Source of the DNA: Bradyrhizobiaceae bacterium
GTDB lineage: Bacteria > Pseudomonadota > Alphaproteobacteria > Rhizobiales > Xanthobacteraceae
Assembly: GCA_003963145.1 (NCBI GenBank)
Contig: RXJJ01000003.1
Span: 424,146 to 488,145, forward strand
DNA: 64,000 bases
Reading direction: 5' to 3'
The notes beneath the pieces are model-generated. The model was not told where the DNA came from and searched no databases. It saw nothing but the letters and a program-made list of their open reading frames with translations. Positions 9,532-20,376 of the stretch are shown here, in pieces. Positions within the stretch are counted from its first letter, which is position 1, and each line of letters starts with the position of its first letter. The position numbers and the translations under genes were made by a program.

Positions 9532-10275
9532 TCAGGCCACCGGCTTTTCAGACAGCGCCGCGGCGATCTCGGCGACGATCGCATCTGCGGCCGCCCTCGG
9601 ATCGTCGGCCTCGATGACGGGGCGTCCGACGACCAGATAGTCCACGCCGGAAGCGATGGCGCGGGCAGGCGTCATGACCCGTTTCTGGTCGCCGACAGCG
9701 CTGCCAGCTGGGCGAATGCCCGGCGTGACGAGCGCAATGTCCGGACGGAGAATCCTGCGAAGATTTTCGGCCTCCTCCGCCGAGCACACGATGCCGTCGA
9801 CGCCGATCGCCTGCGCCTGCCGGGCGCGCATGTCCACCATCTCGCTCGCGCCAAGGCGATAGCCCGCCTCATGCGCGTCTTCGTCGTTGTAGGACGTCAG
9901 CACGGTGACGGCGAGAATTTTCAGGCTGGAACCCGTCTTCTGGCGAGACGCATCGCGTGCCGCGACGGCAGCCTTCATCGTCTGCGGATAGGCGTGGACC
10001 GTGAGAAAGGTCGCACCAAGACGGGCCAGACTCGCCACGCCATTCGCAACCGTATTGCCGATATCGTGCAGCTTCAGATCGACGAAAACCCTTTTGCCGG
10101 AACGAACCAGATCGCCCACCATCGACAGGCCGCCGGCATAGCCGAGTTGATAACCGATCTTGTAGAACGACACGCTGTCGCCGAGACGCGCGACCATCGC
10201 CTGCGCCGCCGCAACGTCAGGCACATCCAGCGCCACGATCAGGCGGTCGCGCGGCGTGACTATATCCTGTGTCAT
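9532..10275 (-). CDS. pyrF: Orotidine 5'-phosphate decarboxylase
   Basis: Catalyses the last step of UMP synthesis, decarboxylating OMP. The N-terminus LIVALDVPD and the catalytic [14 protein letters not shown], with the Asp-x-Lys-x-x-Asp array near residue 70, are intact. The C-terminal phosphate-binding [12 protein letters not shown] is present. The length of 247 residues is typical. The start lies 7 bp from the stop of the flavoreductase gene upstream, indicating co-transcription. Confidence 0.96.
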   Translation of the reverse strand: MTQDIVTPRDRLIVALDVPDVAAAQAMVARLGDSVSFYKIGYQLGYAGGLSMVGDLVRSGKRVFVDLKLHDIGNTVANGVASLARLGATFLTVHAYPQTMKAAVAARDASRQKTGSSLKILAVTVLTSYNDEDAHEAGYRLGASEMVDMRARQAQAIGVDGIVCSAEEAENLRRILRPDIALVTPGIRPAGSAVGDQKRVMTPARAIASGVDYLVVGRPVIEADDPRAAADAIVAEIAAALSEKPVA

Positions 10276-10282
10276 CGCAACC

Positions 10283-10864
10283 TCACATCATCTGCTGCGC
10301 CACATCGACAAGCTGGCGCATGGTCGCGCGCAACATGAGCGCGTCGCGCTCATCCTTGAAGCGATCCATGTCGTCGAACGCCTGATCGGCGAAAGACAGC
10401 GCCACCTGCTGCGGAATCACGGTCGCCCCGCAACCAAGCGCGAGAATCTGCCGCAGCGCCATCAGAACGCGCAAGCCGCCGAATTTTCCGTCGGACGCCG
10501 CGCCGACGGCAAAAGCACGCTCGCGAAACACCTGCCCGAACGTCTCGTTCCGGTCACGCACGCGCGTCACCCAGTCGATGGCGTTTTTCAAAAGCGGCGG
10601 CACCGAGGAATTGTATTCCGGGCTGACGATGAAGACGCCGTGATGCGCGCCGATCATGCGCTTCAAGTCGACCGCGTTGCCTGGAACACCGGACTTTGCT
10701 TCGAGGTCGCCATCATAGATCGGCAGTGGAAAATCGCCGAGCGAGATCTGCGTAACGTCAACATCGAGCAGCGCCAGCTCTTTGACGGCGACAGCAGCGA
10801 GCCTCGCGTTCAATGAGCCGGTGCGAACCGAGCCTGGAATGACGAGGATTTTCAGCGCGGCCAT
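10283..10864 (-). CDS. NADPH-dependent FMN reductase family protein
   Basis: A flavodoxin-like quinone or azo reductase of the NADPH-dependent FMN reductase family. The FMN phosphate-binding loop [14 protein letters not shown] is near residues 10-23, and the second flavin loop [21 protein letters not shown] is near residue 80. The ATG at 10864 gives 193 residues and an N-terminus typical of the family. A longer form from 10915 would add 17 basic residues with no support. It lies just upstream of pyrF. The physiological substrate is unknown. Confidence 0.85.
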   Translation of the reverse strand: MAALKILVIPGSVRTGSLNARLAAVAVKELALLDVDVTQISLGDFPLPIYDGDLEAKSGVPGNAVDLKRMIGAHHGVFIVSPEYNSSVPPLLKNAIDWVTRVRDRNETFGQVFRERAFAVGAASDGKFGGLRVLMALRQILALGCGATVIPQQVALSFADQAFDDMDRFKDERDALMLRATMRQLVDVAQQMM

Positions 10865-10979
10865 GCGATGAGAACTAAAGCGTTTTCCGGAGAAGGGAAA
10901 GCGGGATTGCGGCAAACTTGGCCATGACTATGCAGCGCCCTGGGTCTGCACCGGAGAACATCTCGATCCTGCTGGAAAA

Positions 10980-11576
10980 TCAGCCCTTGCGGTAAACCCA
11001 GACGCGCGCGGGCGGCACGTTCATCCAGATTCGCTCGGACGCCTGCGTTCGAACGCCGGGCAGCGATTTGGGAATCGGCGGCACAACCGAATAGGTGAAC
11101 TGGATGAAGGGCGCGCCCGGCGCAAGCTTGGCGAACGCGTCGCGTATCAGCCGCAGGCGCGTCAGCATCGGCTTTGTCACGAGCGGAAGGCCGGAGACCA
11201 TCGCGGACGCCGGCTCGGTTATCGCAGTCAGCGTCTTGTCGAGATGGTAGGCGTCGCCCTGAATGATCGTCGCCTGCGGGTAACGCTCGCGCAGCAGCGC
11301 GCAGAATTCCGGGTTGAATTCAACCAGCACGAGACGCGCCTGCTCGACGCCGCGCGCGATCAAGGCGTCCGTCAGCGCTCCGGTGCCGGGTCCAAGTTCG
11401 ATGACAGGTGCGGTGGAATCTGCGTCGACATAACGCGCCACGGTCCGTGCGAGCACCTTGCTGGAGGGCATCACCGCGCCCATCCGGAGGGGCTTTTCAA
11501 TCCACGAGCGAAGGAAGCGGACCTCGTCATCCAGACGAGGCGGCTTCTTCAACGCACGCGCGGACTGCATGGACAT
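10980..11576 (-). CDS. pmtA: Phospholipid N-methyltransferase (PmtA type)
   Basis: SAM-dependent methyltransferase that converts phosphatidylethanolamine to methylated derivatives and phosphatidylcholine. Motif I is IELGPGTGALTDALI (about residues 59-73), followed by the acidic VEFNPEF and by GDAYHL. An aromatic-rich C-terminus ends PPARVWVYRKG. In Bradyrhizobium, pmtA lies directly downstream of dnaKJ, and the same order is seen here, which supports the symbol. At 198 residues the size fits this soluble, membrane-associated enzyme. An internal ATG at 11570 is an alternative start. Confidence 0.85.
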   Translation of the reverse strand: MSMQSARALKKPPRLDDEVRFLRSWIEKPLRMGAVMPSSKVLARTVARYVDADSTAPVIELGPGTGALTDALIARGVEQARLVLVEFNPEFCALLRERYPQATIIQGDAYHLDKTLTAITEPASAMVSGLPLVTKPMLTRLRLIRDAFAKLAPGAPFIQFTYSVVPPIPKSLPGVRTQASERIWMNVPPARVWVYRKG

Positions 11577-11669
11577 TGGCAGGGACCAATTGGACCCGTG
11601 GACTCACGGGCCGTCAAATTTTCTTCATAAATGGGTATAGCCGCAAGCGAAACCGGTCAAGACGGCTGC

Positions 11670-12806
11670 TTACGGGGCGCTCGCGCGCGTCCCGAAGAAG
11701 TCCTTGACTGTTTTAAAGAAACCCGCCGACTCGGGCTGGGTTTCACCGGAGGAGAGTTTTTCGAACTCCGCCAGCAGTTCTTTTTGCCGTTTGGTGAGAT
11801 TTTGCGGCGTTTCGACCACGACCTGCACGTACATGTCGCCGGTCTGCCGTGAACGCAGGACGGGCATGCCTTTTCCCGCGATCCGGAAACGGCGGCTGGA
11901 CTGGGTGCCGGGCGGCACCTTGACCTTGACCTTGGTCTTGTCGATGCCCGGCACCTCGAACTCGCCGCCCATCGCCGCAGTCACCATCGAGACGGGCACA
12001 CGGCAATGCAGATCGGCGCCGTCGCGCTGAAAGAACTGGTGCGAGGCAATGGACAGGAAAATGTAGAGATCGCCGGGGGGGCCGCCCTGGACGCCGGCCT
12101 CGCCCTCGCCTCCGAGGCGGATGCGGGTGCCGTCCTCGACCCCCTGGGGAATGTTGACCGACAACGAGCGATCCTTCGTGACCCGTCCCGAGCCCGAGCA
12201 TGCCGGGCATGGGGTGTCGATGCTCTGGCCGCGGCCCTGACAGCCCGGACAGGTACGCTCCAGCGTGAAAAAGCCCTGCGCCTGGCGGATGCGACCCGCA
12301 CCTCCGCAGGTCGGGCAGACTTTCGGCTTGGTCCCGGCTTTTGCGCCCGTACCTGAACAGAGCTCGCAGGTGACCGCGACCGGAATATTGATCTGCGCCG
12401 TCTTGCCGAGGAACGCCTCCTCGAGCGTGATTTCCATGTTGTAGCGCAGATCGGCGCCGCGCTCGCGGCCGCCACGGCTGCCGCCACGTCCGGCCATGCC
12501 GAACAGGCCCTCGAAAATATCGGAGAATGACGACGCGAAGTCGGATCCAAAGCCGGGGCCGCCGCCCATGCCGCCCTGCTCAAACGCGGCATGACCGAAA
12601 CGGTCATAGGCCGCGCGCTTCTGGCTATCGCGCAGAATCTCGTAGGCTTCGCTGATTTCCTTGAATTTGTGCTCGCAAGCCGGATCGCCCGGATTCTTGT
12701 CCGGGTGCCATTTCATCGCCAGCTTGCGGAAGGCTGATTTGAGGCCAGCTTCGTCGACGGTGCGCTCGACTTCCAGCGTCTCGTAATAACAGGTCTTGGT
12801 CGGCAT
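11670..12806 (-). CDS. dnaJ: Chaperone DnaJ (Hsp40, type I)
   Basis: Co-chaperone that delivers clients to DnaK and stimulates its ATPase. The J domain (residues 5-70) has the HPD triad in [11 protein letters not shown] Gly/Phe-rich linker follows, then four CxxCxGxG zinc repeats ([32 protein letters not shown]) at about residues 145-215, then the two C-terminal beta domains. The length of 378 residues is standard. It follows dnaK by 59 bp, a gap that holds a 9-bp stem hairpin. Confidence 0.97.
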   Translation of the reverse strand: MPTKTCYYETLEVERTVDEAGLKSAFRKLAMKWHPDKNPGDPACEHKFKEISEAYEILRDSQKRAAYDRFGHAAFEQGGMGGGPGFGSDFASSFSDIFEGLFGMAGRGGSRGGRERGADLRYNMEITLEEAFLGKTAQINIPVAVTCELCSGTGAKAGTKPKVCPTCGGAGRIRQAQGFFTLERTCPGCQGRGQSIDTPCPACSGSGRVTKDRSLSVNIPQGVEDGTRIRLGGEGEAGVQGGPPGDLYIFLSIASHQFFQRDGADLHCRVPVSMVTAAMGGEFEVPGIDKTKVKVKVPPGTQSSRRFRIAGKGMPVLRSRQTGDMYVQVVVETPQNLTKRQKELLAEFEKLSSGETQPESAGFFKTVKDFFGTRASAP

Positions 12807-12827
12807 GAGAGAAACGGTCCATCGAAG

Positions 12828-12857
12828 TGACCCCTCACCTTTACAGGAGAGGGGTCA
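12828..12857 (-). terminator. Hairpin between dnaK and dnaJ
   Basis: TGACCCCTC at 12828-12836 is exactly complementary to GAGGGGTCA at 12849-12857, giving a perfect 9-bp GC-rich stem with a 12-nt loop. It falls wholly between the dnaK stop and the dnaJ start. There is no T-run after it in the leftward direction. A partial attenuator or an mRNA-stability element is more likely than a full terminator. It could reduce dnaJ expression relative to dnaK. Confidence 0.6.
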
Positions 12858-12865
12858 TCAAAGGC

Positions 12866-14767
12866 TTACGCCGACTTCTTGTTGTTCTTGTCGTCATCGA
12901 CTTCGGTGAACTCCGCGTCGACGACATCGTCCTTGGCCGCATCGGCCTTGGCATCCGCCTCGGCCTGCTGGGCGTACATCGCCTCGCCGAGCTTCATCGA
13001 AGCCTGCGCCAGCGTGTTGGACTTGGCCTTGATCGCCTCCGAATCGTCGCCCTTCAGGGCTTCCTTCAGATCGGCCAAAGCATCCTCAATCGCCTTGCGG
13101 TCGCCATCCGAGACCTTACTGCCGTGTTCCGACAGCGCCTTCTCGGTGGAGTGAACCAGCGCGTCGGCATGGTTCTTGGCATCCACTGCCTCGCGGCGCT
13201 TCTTGTCCTCGGCCGCGTTGGCTTCGGCGTCCTTGACCATCTTCTCGATGTCAGCCTCCGACAGACCGCCTGAGGCCTGGATGCGGATCTGTTGCTCCTT
13301 GCCGGTGGCCTTGTCCTTCGCGGACACGTTGACGATACCGTTGGCGTCGATGTCGAACGTGACCTCGATCTGCGGCATGCCGCGCGGCGCCGGCGGAATG
13401 CCCATCAGGTCGAACTGGCCGAGCGCCTTGTTGTCGGCCGCCATTTCGCGCTCGCCCTGGAAGACGCGGATCGTCACCGCGTTCTGGTTGTCTTCCGCGG
13501 TCGAGAATACCTGGCTCTTCTTGGTCGGGATCGTGGTGTTGCGCTCGATGATGCGCGTGAACACGCCGCCAAGCGTCTCGATGCCGAGCGAGAGAGGGGT
13601 CACGTCGAGCAGCAGCACGTCCTTGACGTCGCCCTGCAGAACGCCGGCCTGAATGGCCGCGCCGATGGCAACGACTTCATCCGGGTTGACGCCCTTGTGC
13701 GGCTCCTTGCCGAAGAACTGCTTCACGATCTCCTGAATCTTCGGCATGCGGGTCATGCCGCCGACCAGAACCACCTCGCCGATCTCGCCGGCCGACAGGC
13801 CGGCATCCTTCAGCGCCTTGCGGCACGGCTCGATGGTCTTCTGCACGAGGTCATCGACCAGCGCCTCGAACTTGGCGCGGGTGAGCTTCATGGTCAGATG
13901 CTTCGGACCGCTTGCGTCCGCCGTGATGAAGGGCAGGTTGATTTCGGTCTGCGTCGTCGACGACAGTTCGATCTTCGCCTTTTCAGCGGCCTCTTTCAGG
14001 CGCTGCAAGGCGAGCTTGTCGTTGCGCAGATTGATGCCCTGCTCCTTCTGGAACTCGTCGGCGAGATAGCCGACCAGACGCATGTCGAAATCTTCACCGC
14101 CGAGGAAGGTGTCGCCGTTGGTGGACTTCACTTCGAACACGCCGTCGCCGATTTCCAGAATCGAGACGTCGAAGGTGCCGCCGCCGAGGTCGTACACCGC
14201 GATGGTGCCGGACTTCGCCTTGTCGAGGCCGTAGGCCAGGGCGGCTGCGGTCGGCTCGTTGATGATACGCAGCACCTCAAGACCGGCGATCTTGCCGGCG
14301 TCCTTGGTGGCCTGACGCTGGGCGTCGTTGAAATAAGCGGGGACGGTGATGACCGCCTGATCGACCTTCTGGCCGAGGTGGGCTTCAGCGGTTTCCTTCA
14401 TCTTCTGAAGGATGAAGGCGGAAATCTGCGAGGGCGAATATGTCTTGCCGTCAGCCTCGACCCAGGCATCGCCGTTCGACGCCTTGACGATCTTGTAGGG
14501 GACGAGCTTCTTGTCCTTCTCGACGGTCGGATCGTCGTAGCGGCGGCCGATCAGGCGCTTCACTGCGAAGATGGTATTTTCCGGGTTGGTGACCGCCTGG
14601 CGCTTCGCCGGCTGGCCAACCAGTCGCTCTCCGTCGCTGGTGAGAGCAACGATCGACGGCGTCGTTCGCATGCCCTCGGAATTCTCGATAACTTTTGGCG
14701 ATTTGCCGTCCATCACGGCAACGCACGAATTGGTCGTGCCGAGATCGATGCCAATGACCTTTCCCAT
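12866..14767 (-). CDS. dnaK: Chaperone DnaK (Hsp70)
   Basis: ATP-dependent chaperone. The N-terminus [17 protein letters not shown] is the Hsp70 signature. [18 protein letters not shown] (here [12 protein letters not shown]) and [13 protein letters not shown] motifs follow in the ATPase domain. The substrate-binding domain and an Ala/Asp/Lys-rich C-terminal lid end in [13 protein letters not shown]. The start is set at the ATG at 14767, giving 633 residues, the normal length. An upstream in-frame extension to 14869 would run into the promoter. Expression is probably driven by the heat-shock promoter at 14865-14895. Confidence 0.98.
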   Translation of the reverse strand: MGKVIGIDLGTTNSCVAVMDGKSPKVIENSEGMRTTPSIVALTSDGERLVGQPAKRQAVTNPENTIFAVKRLIGRRYDDPTVEKDKKLVPYKIVKASNGDAWVEADGKTYSPSQISAFILQKMKETAEAHLGQKVDQAVITVPAYFNDAQRQATKDAGKIAGLEVLRIINEPTAAALAYGLDKAKSGTIAVYDLGGGTFDVSILEIGDGVFEVKSTNGDTFLGGEDFDMRLVGYLADEFQKEQGINLRNDKLALQRLKEAAEKAKIELSSTTQTEINLPFITADASGPKHLTMKLTRAKFEALVDDLVQKTIEPCRKALKDAGLSAGEIGEVVLVGGMTRMPKIQEIVKQFFGKEPHKGVNPDEVVAIGAAIQAGVLQGDVKDVLLLDVTPLSLGIETLGGVFTRIIERNTTIPTKKSQVFSTAEDNQNAVTIRVFQGEREMAADNKALGQFDLMGIPPAPRGMPQIEVTFDIDANGIVNVSAKDKATGKEQQIRIQASGGLSEADIEKMVKDAEANAAEDKKRREAVDAKNHADALVHSTEKALSEHGSKVSDGDRKAIEDALADLKEALKGDDSEAIKAKSNTLAQASMKLGEAMYAQQAEADAKADAAKDDVVDAEFTEVDDDKNNKKSA

Positions 14768-14864
14768 GGTCCTGTATTCCTTCTTTGCGGCAGGTTGGCC
14801 GGGCCCTGGCGGCGCACCGCTCCCAACCCCCTCAGTAACAAACGCGCCATCTGCGACGCTCCGC

Positions 14865-14895
14865 CTCATATAGGAGGGGGGGTGTGCCCCGCAAG
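14865..14895 (-). promoter_or_regulatory. RpoH (sigma-32) type heat-shock promoter of dnaKJ
   Basis: Read on the minus strand, CTTG at 14895-14892 is followed after exactly 17 bases by CCTATATGAG at 14874-14865. This matches the alphaproteobacterial heat-shock consensus CTTG-N17/18-CYTATNTNNG at every specified base. It predicts a transcript start near 14858 and a 5' leader of about 90 nt before the dnaK ATG. No CIRCE (HrcA) element is seen here. Confidence 0.75.
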
Positions 14896-15060
14896 GACCG
14901 GACGGCCTGTTGTCGAAGTTAATCGCCCATTTTCACGGACGAAACGGCTGCGGCGCGCCGGGCCTGTCCCGCCGTCCCGGAAGCTGCTATCCAGCGCAGG
15001 TCGTGGCCGCCACCCATACCCGTCCATCGAACCGCCTCATTCGAGCCTCACGCAGCCTCC

Positions 15061-16005
15061 ATGAAAACCTTTCGCCTTTCGCTTGCTTTCGCCGCCGCGG
15101 CACTCGTGGTGCTTGCCAGTCCTCTCCGGGCCGCCGACGCGGTCTACCCCCCGGGCCTCAGGATTGGACTGGTGCCGATGGAAGGACTTGCGCTCGCGAC
15201 GGATTTCATCGGGTTTGTCTCAAGCGACCAGAACGTGAAGGTCGGGCTTGGCGAACTGCCTGTGGACGCCTTCACCACTGTCGATAATGCCGTCAAGGAC
15301 GGTACCCTGCCTCCCCAAGGCGCCAAGCCGCAGGTGTTCGAGACGCCGACGCGCAAGGGCTATTTCAACGTCGAAACCAGCAAAAACGTCACGCCCGCCG
15401 TCCGGAGCTACTCCCTACTCCTGCCGAACGACAAGTTTTCCGGTTTCGTGATCGTGCAGGTGCGCGACGGCGCCGACAAAAGCTTCTCGGAAGATGCGAT
15501 CCGCAAGATGCTGGCAACGACCGTGATGCGAAGCGAGGTGCCGGTCGAGGAGCAGCTGTCGCAGCTGAGTTTCAGGATGGGCAACCTTGCCGATTTCAAA
15601 ACGATCCGCACGGTGGCGCCGCGCACGGCTGTGCTGCTGACCGATGGCAACGACACGGACGAGCTGGGCCAGGTGCCCTATATGCTGATTGGCATGGTGC
15701 AGACTCAAAATCTGGAAGCGGACGACCGCGGCCGCTTCGCGCAGCAGGCTGCCAGAGCCATTCCCGGCTTGCGTGAAGCACGCATTACCTTGAGCGAGCC
15801 GATACGAATCGACGGAATGCCGGGCTTCGAGACCAGAATCGACGCAATGATGGGCCCCAAGGACACCCCGATCACCGTGATTCAGTGGCTGCGTTTTGGC
15901 GGCAGCGGAGCCGCGCTGAATATCGTGGGCGTCTCGCCACGCGACCAGTGGGCCAAGTCCTTTCCGAGGTTTCGCGCGGTGCGCGATGGAACCGGCCCCC
16001 GATAA
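15061..16005 (+). CDS. Exported protein of unknown function
   Basis: A 314-residue protein with a clear Sec signal peptide (MKTFRLSLAFAAAALVVLA, cleavage near PLRAA-DAV at residue 25). The mature part, expected in the periplasm, has no motif I recognise. It contains an EGLALATDFIGFVS segment, a VLLTDGNDTDEL stretch and a WLRFGGSGAALNIVG stretch near the end. It is divergent from dnaK and convergent with the membrane protein whose stop is 3 bp away. No SD is obvious. The start is chosen because it gives a good signal peptide. Confidence 0.65.
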   Translation: MKTFRLSLAFAAAALVVLASPLRAADAVYPPGLRIGLVPMEGLALATDFIGFVSSDQNVKVGLGELPVDAFTTVDNAVKDGTLPPQGAKPQVFETPTRKGYFNVETSKNVTPAVRSYSLLLPNDKFSGFVIVQVRDGADKSFSEDAIRKMLATTVMRSEVPVEEQLSQLSFRMGNLADFKTIRTVAPRTAVLLTDGNDTDELGQVPYMLIGMVQTQNLEADDRGRFAQQAARAIPGLREARITLSEPIRIDGMPGFETRIDAMMGPKDTPITVIQWLRFGGSGAALNIVGVSPRDQWAKSFPRFRAVRDGTGPR

Positions 16006-16008
16006 ATT

Positions 16009-17535
16009 TCAGCGCCGCGTCAGGATATCGACGCCGTTGACGCTGTCGGCGAGGCTGTAATCCTTCAGCAGAACGGCCACTTCGGGATGGACCGCAAGCC
16101 ACGCGCTCCATTCGCCGGTGAGATTATCCACCAGCACAACAGTCGGCGGTTTTTTGCGGATATCCTCGATCAGGAATTCCCGTTCGCGCGCGGCGTGCGC
16201 ATTCACCGCCGCCTCATTGCCAGCGCCGAGAAGGCCTGTCTTCTGCATGAACTCGCGATAGCCTTCGACCCATAGTGCCTGCTGGCGCGAGACCCAGACA
16301 CCATCCACCTCACGGACCAGAGGATGACCGATCCCGGGCTCGCCGGTTAGTGCCAGAATCTTCTGATGCGGTCCAAGACGCGCAACATGTTCGCGCAAGA
16401 AGGAAGCATCGAACGCCGTATTGAACCAGGCCATCGCGCAGACAAAGACAATGGCAAGCCCGGCCGCCAATCCCCGGCGGCGAGCGCGGCTCATCGATGT
16501 TTCGCCCAAATTCGCCGTAAACGATAGCGCGGTTGCAAGCATCGCGACCGCGATCATGGGGTAGGCGTGATAGGGCCATCCCTTGCGCTGAAGAAAGAAA
16601 GCCGCGGCAAAGCCCGCCGACACGGCGAGCAAACCCAGCGCCGGCTTGCTTTGCCGGCCATTTCTTTTGAACGAGAGAGTCAACAACACCAATGCCAGCC
16701 ATAGCGGTACAGCGGGCTTCATCAGCATAGCGCCGAAAGATTTGCCGACGGGAATGTAAACGTCGCGCGCCAGCGGTCCGACGAAGCTGAAAAAATCGGG
16801 ATAGAAAATCGCGACACAGACGCCATAGATCGCAACCACGCAGGCGGCGATGAGATTTTGCGGCGAGATCAAAATACGCGGGGCACGAAACTGAGCGGCG
16901 AGCAGCGACGACCCAAACACCAGCGCGATGGCAAAATGCGGCTTGAAAGCCACGGCCAGACCCGCGCCGAGCCCCGCGACGATAATCGCCCAGCGCGGCG
17001 GCGTTTGTTTCCCCGCGCGCAAAACCAGAACGGCCAGCATCGGCAACAGAGCGATTACTGATATGTGCTCACGCTGGCCGAATTGCTGCATCGGCAGAAT
17101 CGTGAGGACGGCGAGCGCGAATCCGGCGAGCAGCCAGCCATTCGCCGACGACAGCGCGCGCGACGGCCTCAGGATCACGGCACTCACGCCAAGAGAGATC
17201 GCCGCGGCAAGAAAGACTAGCGCGTCGGTTGCAACTTCAGGCTTGAGATGCAGCGCGCGGCCGAGCAGGACGCCGGGAATATAAGTCCAGACCGCGATCG
17301 GCGGATTGGTCTCGATCACATCGCGGTAAAGCACATCGCCGCCGAGCACCCGCTCCGCGACGGTCAGCAGCCAGCCGATATCGGTGTTCGCAGGAACGAG
17401 GAATCTCAACCAGATCGCAATCGCAAGGATCGCGCCCAGCAGCAGCCACGGCTCAATCGCCGCTCGCTGGCGGGCGAAGATTATTCCGGTGCCGTTCAGT
17501 ATTGTGGCCGACGCGGTGTCGCTGTCGCTCGCCAT
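16009..17535 (-). CDS. Polytopic inner-membrane protein, possible GT-C glycosyltransferase-like
   Basis: A 508-residue protein with about ten hydrophobic helices, beginning at LLLGAILAIAIWLRFLV (residues 31-47). The first loop has an acidic-rich YRDVIETNPPIAVWTY segment, a position and composition reminiscent of GT-C-fold glycosyltransferases (ArnT/PMT clan). The C-terminal about 130 residues form a soluble domain ending VNGVDILTRR. The resemblance is loose and the function is unknown. It lies between the exported protein (convergent) and grpE (same strand, 99 bp upstream). Confidence 0.62.
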   Translation of the reverse strand: MASDSDTASATILNGTGIIFARQRAAIEPWLLLGAILAIAIWLRFLVPANTDIGWLLTVAERVLGGDVLYRDVIETNPPIAVWTYIPGVLLGRALHLKPEVATDALVFLAAAISLGVSAVILRPSRALSSANGWLLAGFALAVLTILPMQQFGQREHISVIALLPMLAVLVLRAGKQTPPRWAIIVAGLGAGLAVAFKPHFAIALVFGSSLLAAQFRAPRILISPQNLIAACVVAIYGVCVAIFYPDFFSFVGPLARDVYIPVGKSFGAMLMKPAVPLWLALVLLTLSFKRNGRQSKPALGLLAVSAGFAAAFFLQRKGWPYHAYPMIAVAMLATALSFTANLGETSMSRARRRGLAAGLAIVFVCAMAWFNTAFDASFLREHVARLGPHQKILALTGEPGIGHPLVREVDGVWVSRQQALWVEGYREFMQKTGLLGAGNEAAVNAHAAREREFLIEDIRKKPPTVVLVDNLTGEWSAWLAVHPEVAVLLKDYSLADSVNGVDILTRR

Positions 17536-17634
17536 ATCCCTTGCCGCACAATCCGGTGAACCCGGGCGGACGTTAGAAGAGCGGCCTTAACAAGCCATTT
17601 CAGGAATGGCTCGAGATTGTTTGGCGGAGCTAGG

Positions 17635-18231
17635 TTAGGCTCGGGGCGCGCTCTTGGACACGGCGACGAGGGCCGGACGCAGGACGCGCTCGCCGATAGT
17701 GTAGCCGGTCTGCACGACCTGAACCACCGTGCCCGGCGCGACAGAGGAATCCGGCACCTCGTACATCGCCTGATGCAAATTGGGATCGAACTTCTCGCCC
17801 ACCGGATCGAGCTTCTTGACCCCGTGCTTTTCCAGCGTTTTGTGCAACGAGCGCTCGGTCAGTTCGACGCCCTCGATCAGGCTCTTAAGTCCCGCGTCTG
17901 CCGATGCCTTCGCTTCCGCCGGCACGGTGTCGAGAGCGCGCTGAAGGTTGTCGGCGATATCGAGAATTTCGCGGGCAAAGCTGGTAATGCCGTAAGTTCG
18001 CGCGTCGGCCACTTCGCGCTGCGTACGCTTGCGGAGATTTTCCATATCCGCCAGCGTGCGAAGCATCTTGTCGCGCGCCTCGGCGGCCTCCTTCACAAGC
18101 GTCTCGGACGGCGTTTCGACGGGATCGTCCGGCATAATGTAGGGCTTGGACACCCGCGGCTCGCCGGGCTTGCTGCCCGCGTTGTCCGCCGTTGCCTGGG
18201 AATCGTCTTTCTGCCCGTTGGGATCGGTCAT
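17635..18231 (-). CDS. grpE: Nucleotide exchange factor GrpE
   Basis: ADP-release factor for DnaK. It has the usual form: a disordered acidic/polar N-terminus, a long helix ([27 protein letters not shown], about residues 63-90) and the C-terminal beta domain with [11 protein letters not shown] and the [23 protein letters not shown] strand region. The start is placed at the ATG at 18231. A GTG one codon upstream at 18234 is equally possible. It lies 132 bp downstream of hrcA on the same strand, the classical hrcA-grpE pair. Confidence 0.96.
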   Translation of the reverse strand: MTDPNGQKDDSQATADNAGSKPGEPRVSKPYIMPDDPVETPSETLVKEAAEARDKMLRTLADMENLRKRTQREVADARTYGITSFAREILDIADNLQRALDTVPAEAKASADAGLKSLIEGVELTERSLHKTLEKHGVKKLDPVGEKFDPNLHQAMYEVPDSSVAPGTVVQVVQTGYTIGERVLRPALVAVSKSAPRA

Positions 18232-18363
18232 CACGCCTCAATCCGTTTTACTGAAATTTCTGGCCTGCATATCGTGGTTTGGCCGCAAAAAATCAAGCAC
18301 AGCCGTGTGATTGAGCTCGATCTTATCAGAAAGCCGGCCCCTCTTTCGGGATCGTGCGCAAGC

Positions 18364-19455
18364 CTATTTGCCGAGAACCTGACTGACAATCCGGGCGGCA
18401 TAATCGACCATCGGAATGACCCGCGCATAATTCAGCCGTGTCGGGCCGATGACGCCGAGCACCCCGACAATCTGTCCCGAGCCGTCGCGATAGGGCGAGA
18501 TGATCGTCGAGGAACCCGATAGCGAAAACAGCTTGTTTTCCGAACCGATGAAAATCCGCACGCCATCGGCGCGCTCCGCAAGCCCAAGAAGATCAATGAC
18601 GCCTTTCTTGGTTTCCAGATCGTCGAACAAGAGGCGCACCCGCTCAAGATCCTCCATGGCATGAAGGTCTTCGAGCAGATTGGCGTGACCGCGCACGATA
18701 AGCCGCCGCTCGTCGCTCGCCCCGCCCGACCAGCTTGCGATCCCTGCCGCGATCACTTTCTGCGTCAGCTGATCGAGCTCGCTGCGGCTCTCCTGCATTG
18801 CGGCCTCAAGCTCGGCTCGCGCCTCGACCAGCGTGCGGCCGCGAATGCGGGCATTGAGAAAATTCGACGCCTCGGTCAGCGCTGACGTCGGAACTCCCGG
18901 CGGCAAAGTCAGAACGCGGTTTTCCACCTGCCCGTCCTCGGCCACCAGCACCACCAGCGCCTGTTCGGGTTCGAGCCTGACAAATTCAATGTGCTTGAGG
19001 CGCGCGTTGGATTTTGCCGTCAGCACCACGGCGGCGGTCCTTGTCAGTCCCGACAATCGCGTCAGCGCCTCGCTGAGCGCGGCTTCCACCGACTGGTTCC
19101 TGCCGATCGAGGCGAGTTGGGTCAAAATCGATTGACGCTCCGGCTCGGTGAGATCGCCAACCTGCATCAGGGCATCGACGAAAAATCGCAGCCCGCGCTC
19201 GGTCGGCAAACGCCCTGCAGACGTGTGCGGCGCATAGATCAGTCCCAGCTGCTCAAGATCGGACATGACGTTCCGCACCGAAGCCGGCGACAGAGGCACC
19301 GAGATCAGGCGCGAAATATTGCGCGAACCGACGGGTTCGCCGGTCGCCAGATAATTCTCCACGATCTGGCGGAAAATATCGCGCGAGCGCTCGTTGAGCT
19401 GGGCCAGCCCGGCATTCGGCGTGATCAGATGGCCGATCGGATCGTGATGAGACAC
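18364..19455 (-). CDS. hrcA: Heat-inducible transcription repressor HrcA
   Basis: Represses CIRCE-controlled chaperone genes such as groESL. The N-terminal winged helix ([26 protein letters not shown]) is followed by [21 protein letters not shown] and the central and C-terminal ligand/oligomer domains. The length of 363 residues is normal. The start codon is GTG at 19455, with GGGAG six bases upstream. No CIRCE element (TTAGCACTC-N9-GAGTGCTAA) was found anywhere in the window, so its targets lie elsewhere. Two short palindromes sit just upstream. Confidence 0.96.
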   Translation of the reverse strand: MSHHDPIGHLITPNAGLAQLNERSRDIFRQIVENYLATGEPVGSRNISRLISVPLSPASVRNVMSDLEQLGLIYAPHTSAGRLPTERGLRFFVDALMQVGDLTEPERQSILTQLASIGRNQSVEAALSEALTRLSGLTRTAAVVLTAKSNARLKHIEFVRLEPEQALVVLVAEDGQVENRVLTLPPGVPTSALTEASNFLNARIRGRTLVEARAELEAAMQESRSELDQLTQKVIAAGIASWSGGASDERRLIVRGHANLLEDLHAMEDLERVRLLFDDLETKKGVIDLLGLAERADGVRIFIGSENKLFSLSGSSTIISPYRDGSGQIVGVLGVIGPTRLNYARVIPMVDYAARIVSQVLGK

Positions 19456-19467
19456 AATTCACTCCCG

Positions 19468-19504
19468 GAGAAGCTTCTCAGGTGCTGCGGACAATAATTT
19501 GTCC
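19468..19504. promoter_or_regulatory. Two palindromes upstream of hrcA
   Basis: GAGAAGCTTCTC (19468-19479) is a perfect 12-bp palindrome directly upstream of the hrcA ribosome-binding site. GGACAA-TAAT-TTGTCC (19489-19504) is a perfect 6-4-6 inverted repeat 10 bp further out. They lie in the divergent hrcA/rph control region and look like protein-binding sites. No regulator is identified. Confidence 0.4.
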
Positions 19505-19642
19505 ATTGCGAAGGGCCATGACAAGCGGCTTTGCGATTTGCGCTTAACCGCGGTCCCGCTTGCCTCCCCCTTGCCGCTGTGGTCCCGCCCCCCTAAAAGC
19601 ACGGGCAAGATAGATATCACATGGTTTCCTGAGGACATGAAC

Positions 19643-20362
<720 letters not shown>

Positions 20363-20376
20363 TTTGCACATAAGCG

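Noticed and set aside
11595..11610. CCCGTG-GACT-CACGGG inverted repeat between pmtA and dnaJ
   Set aside because: The 6-bp stem has no T-run in the leftward direction and no gene ends on the plus strand there, so a terminator is not supported.
13292..15064. A 590-codon open frame on the plus strand opposite dnaK
   Set aside because: It is a shadow frame in GC-rich DNA. Its translation is Arg/His/Leu-rich with no domain, and it covers the real dnaK and its promoter.
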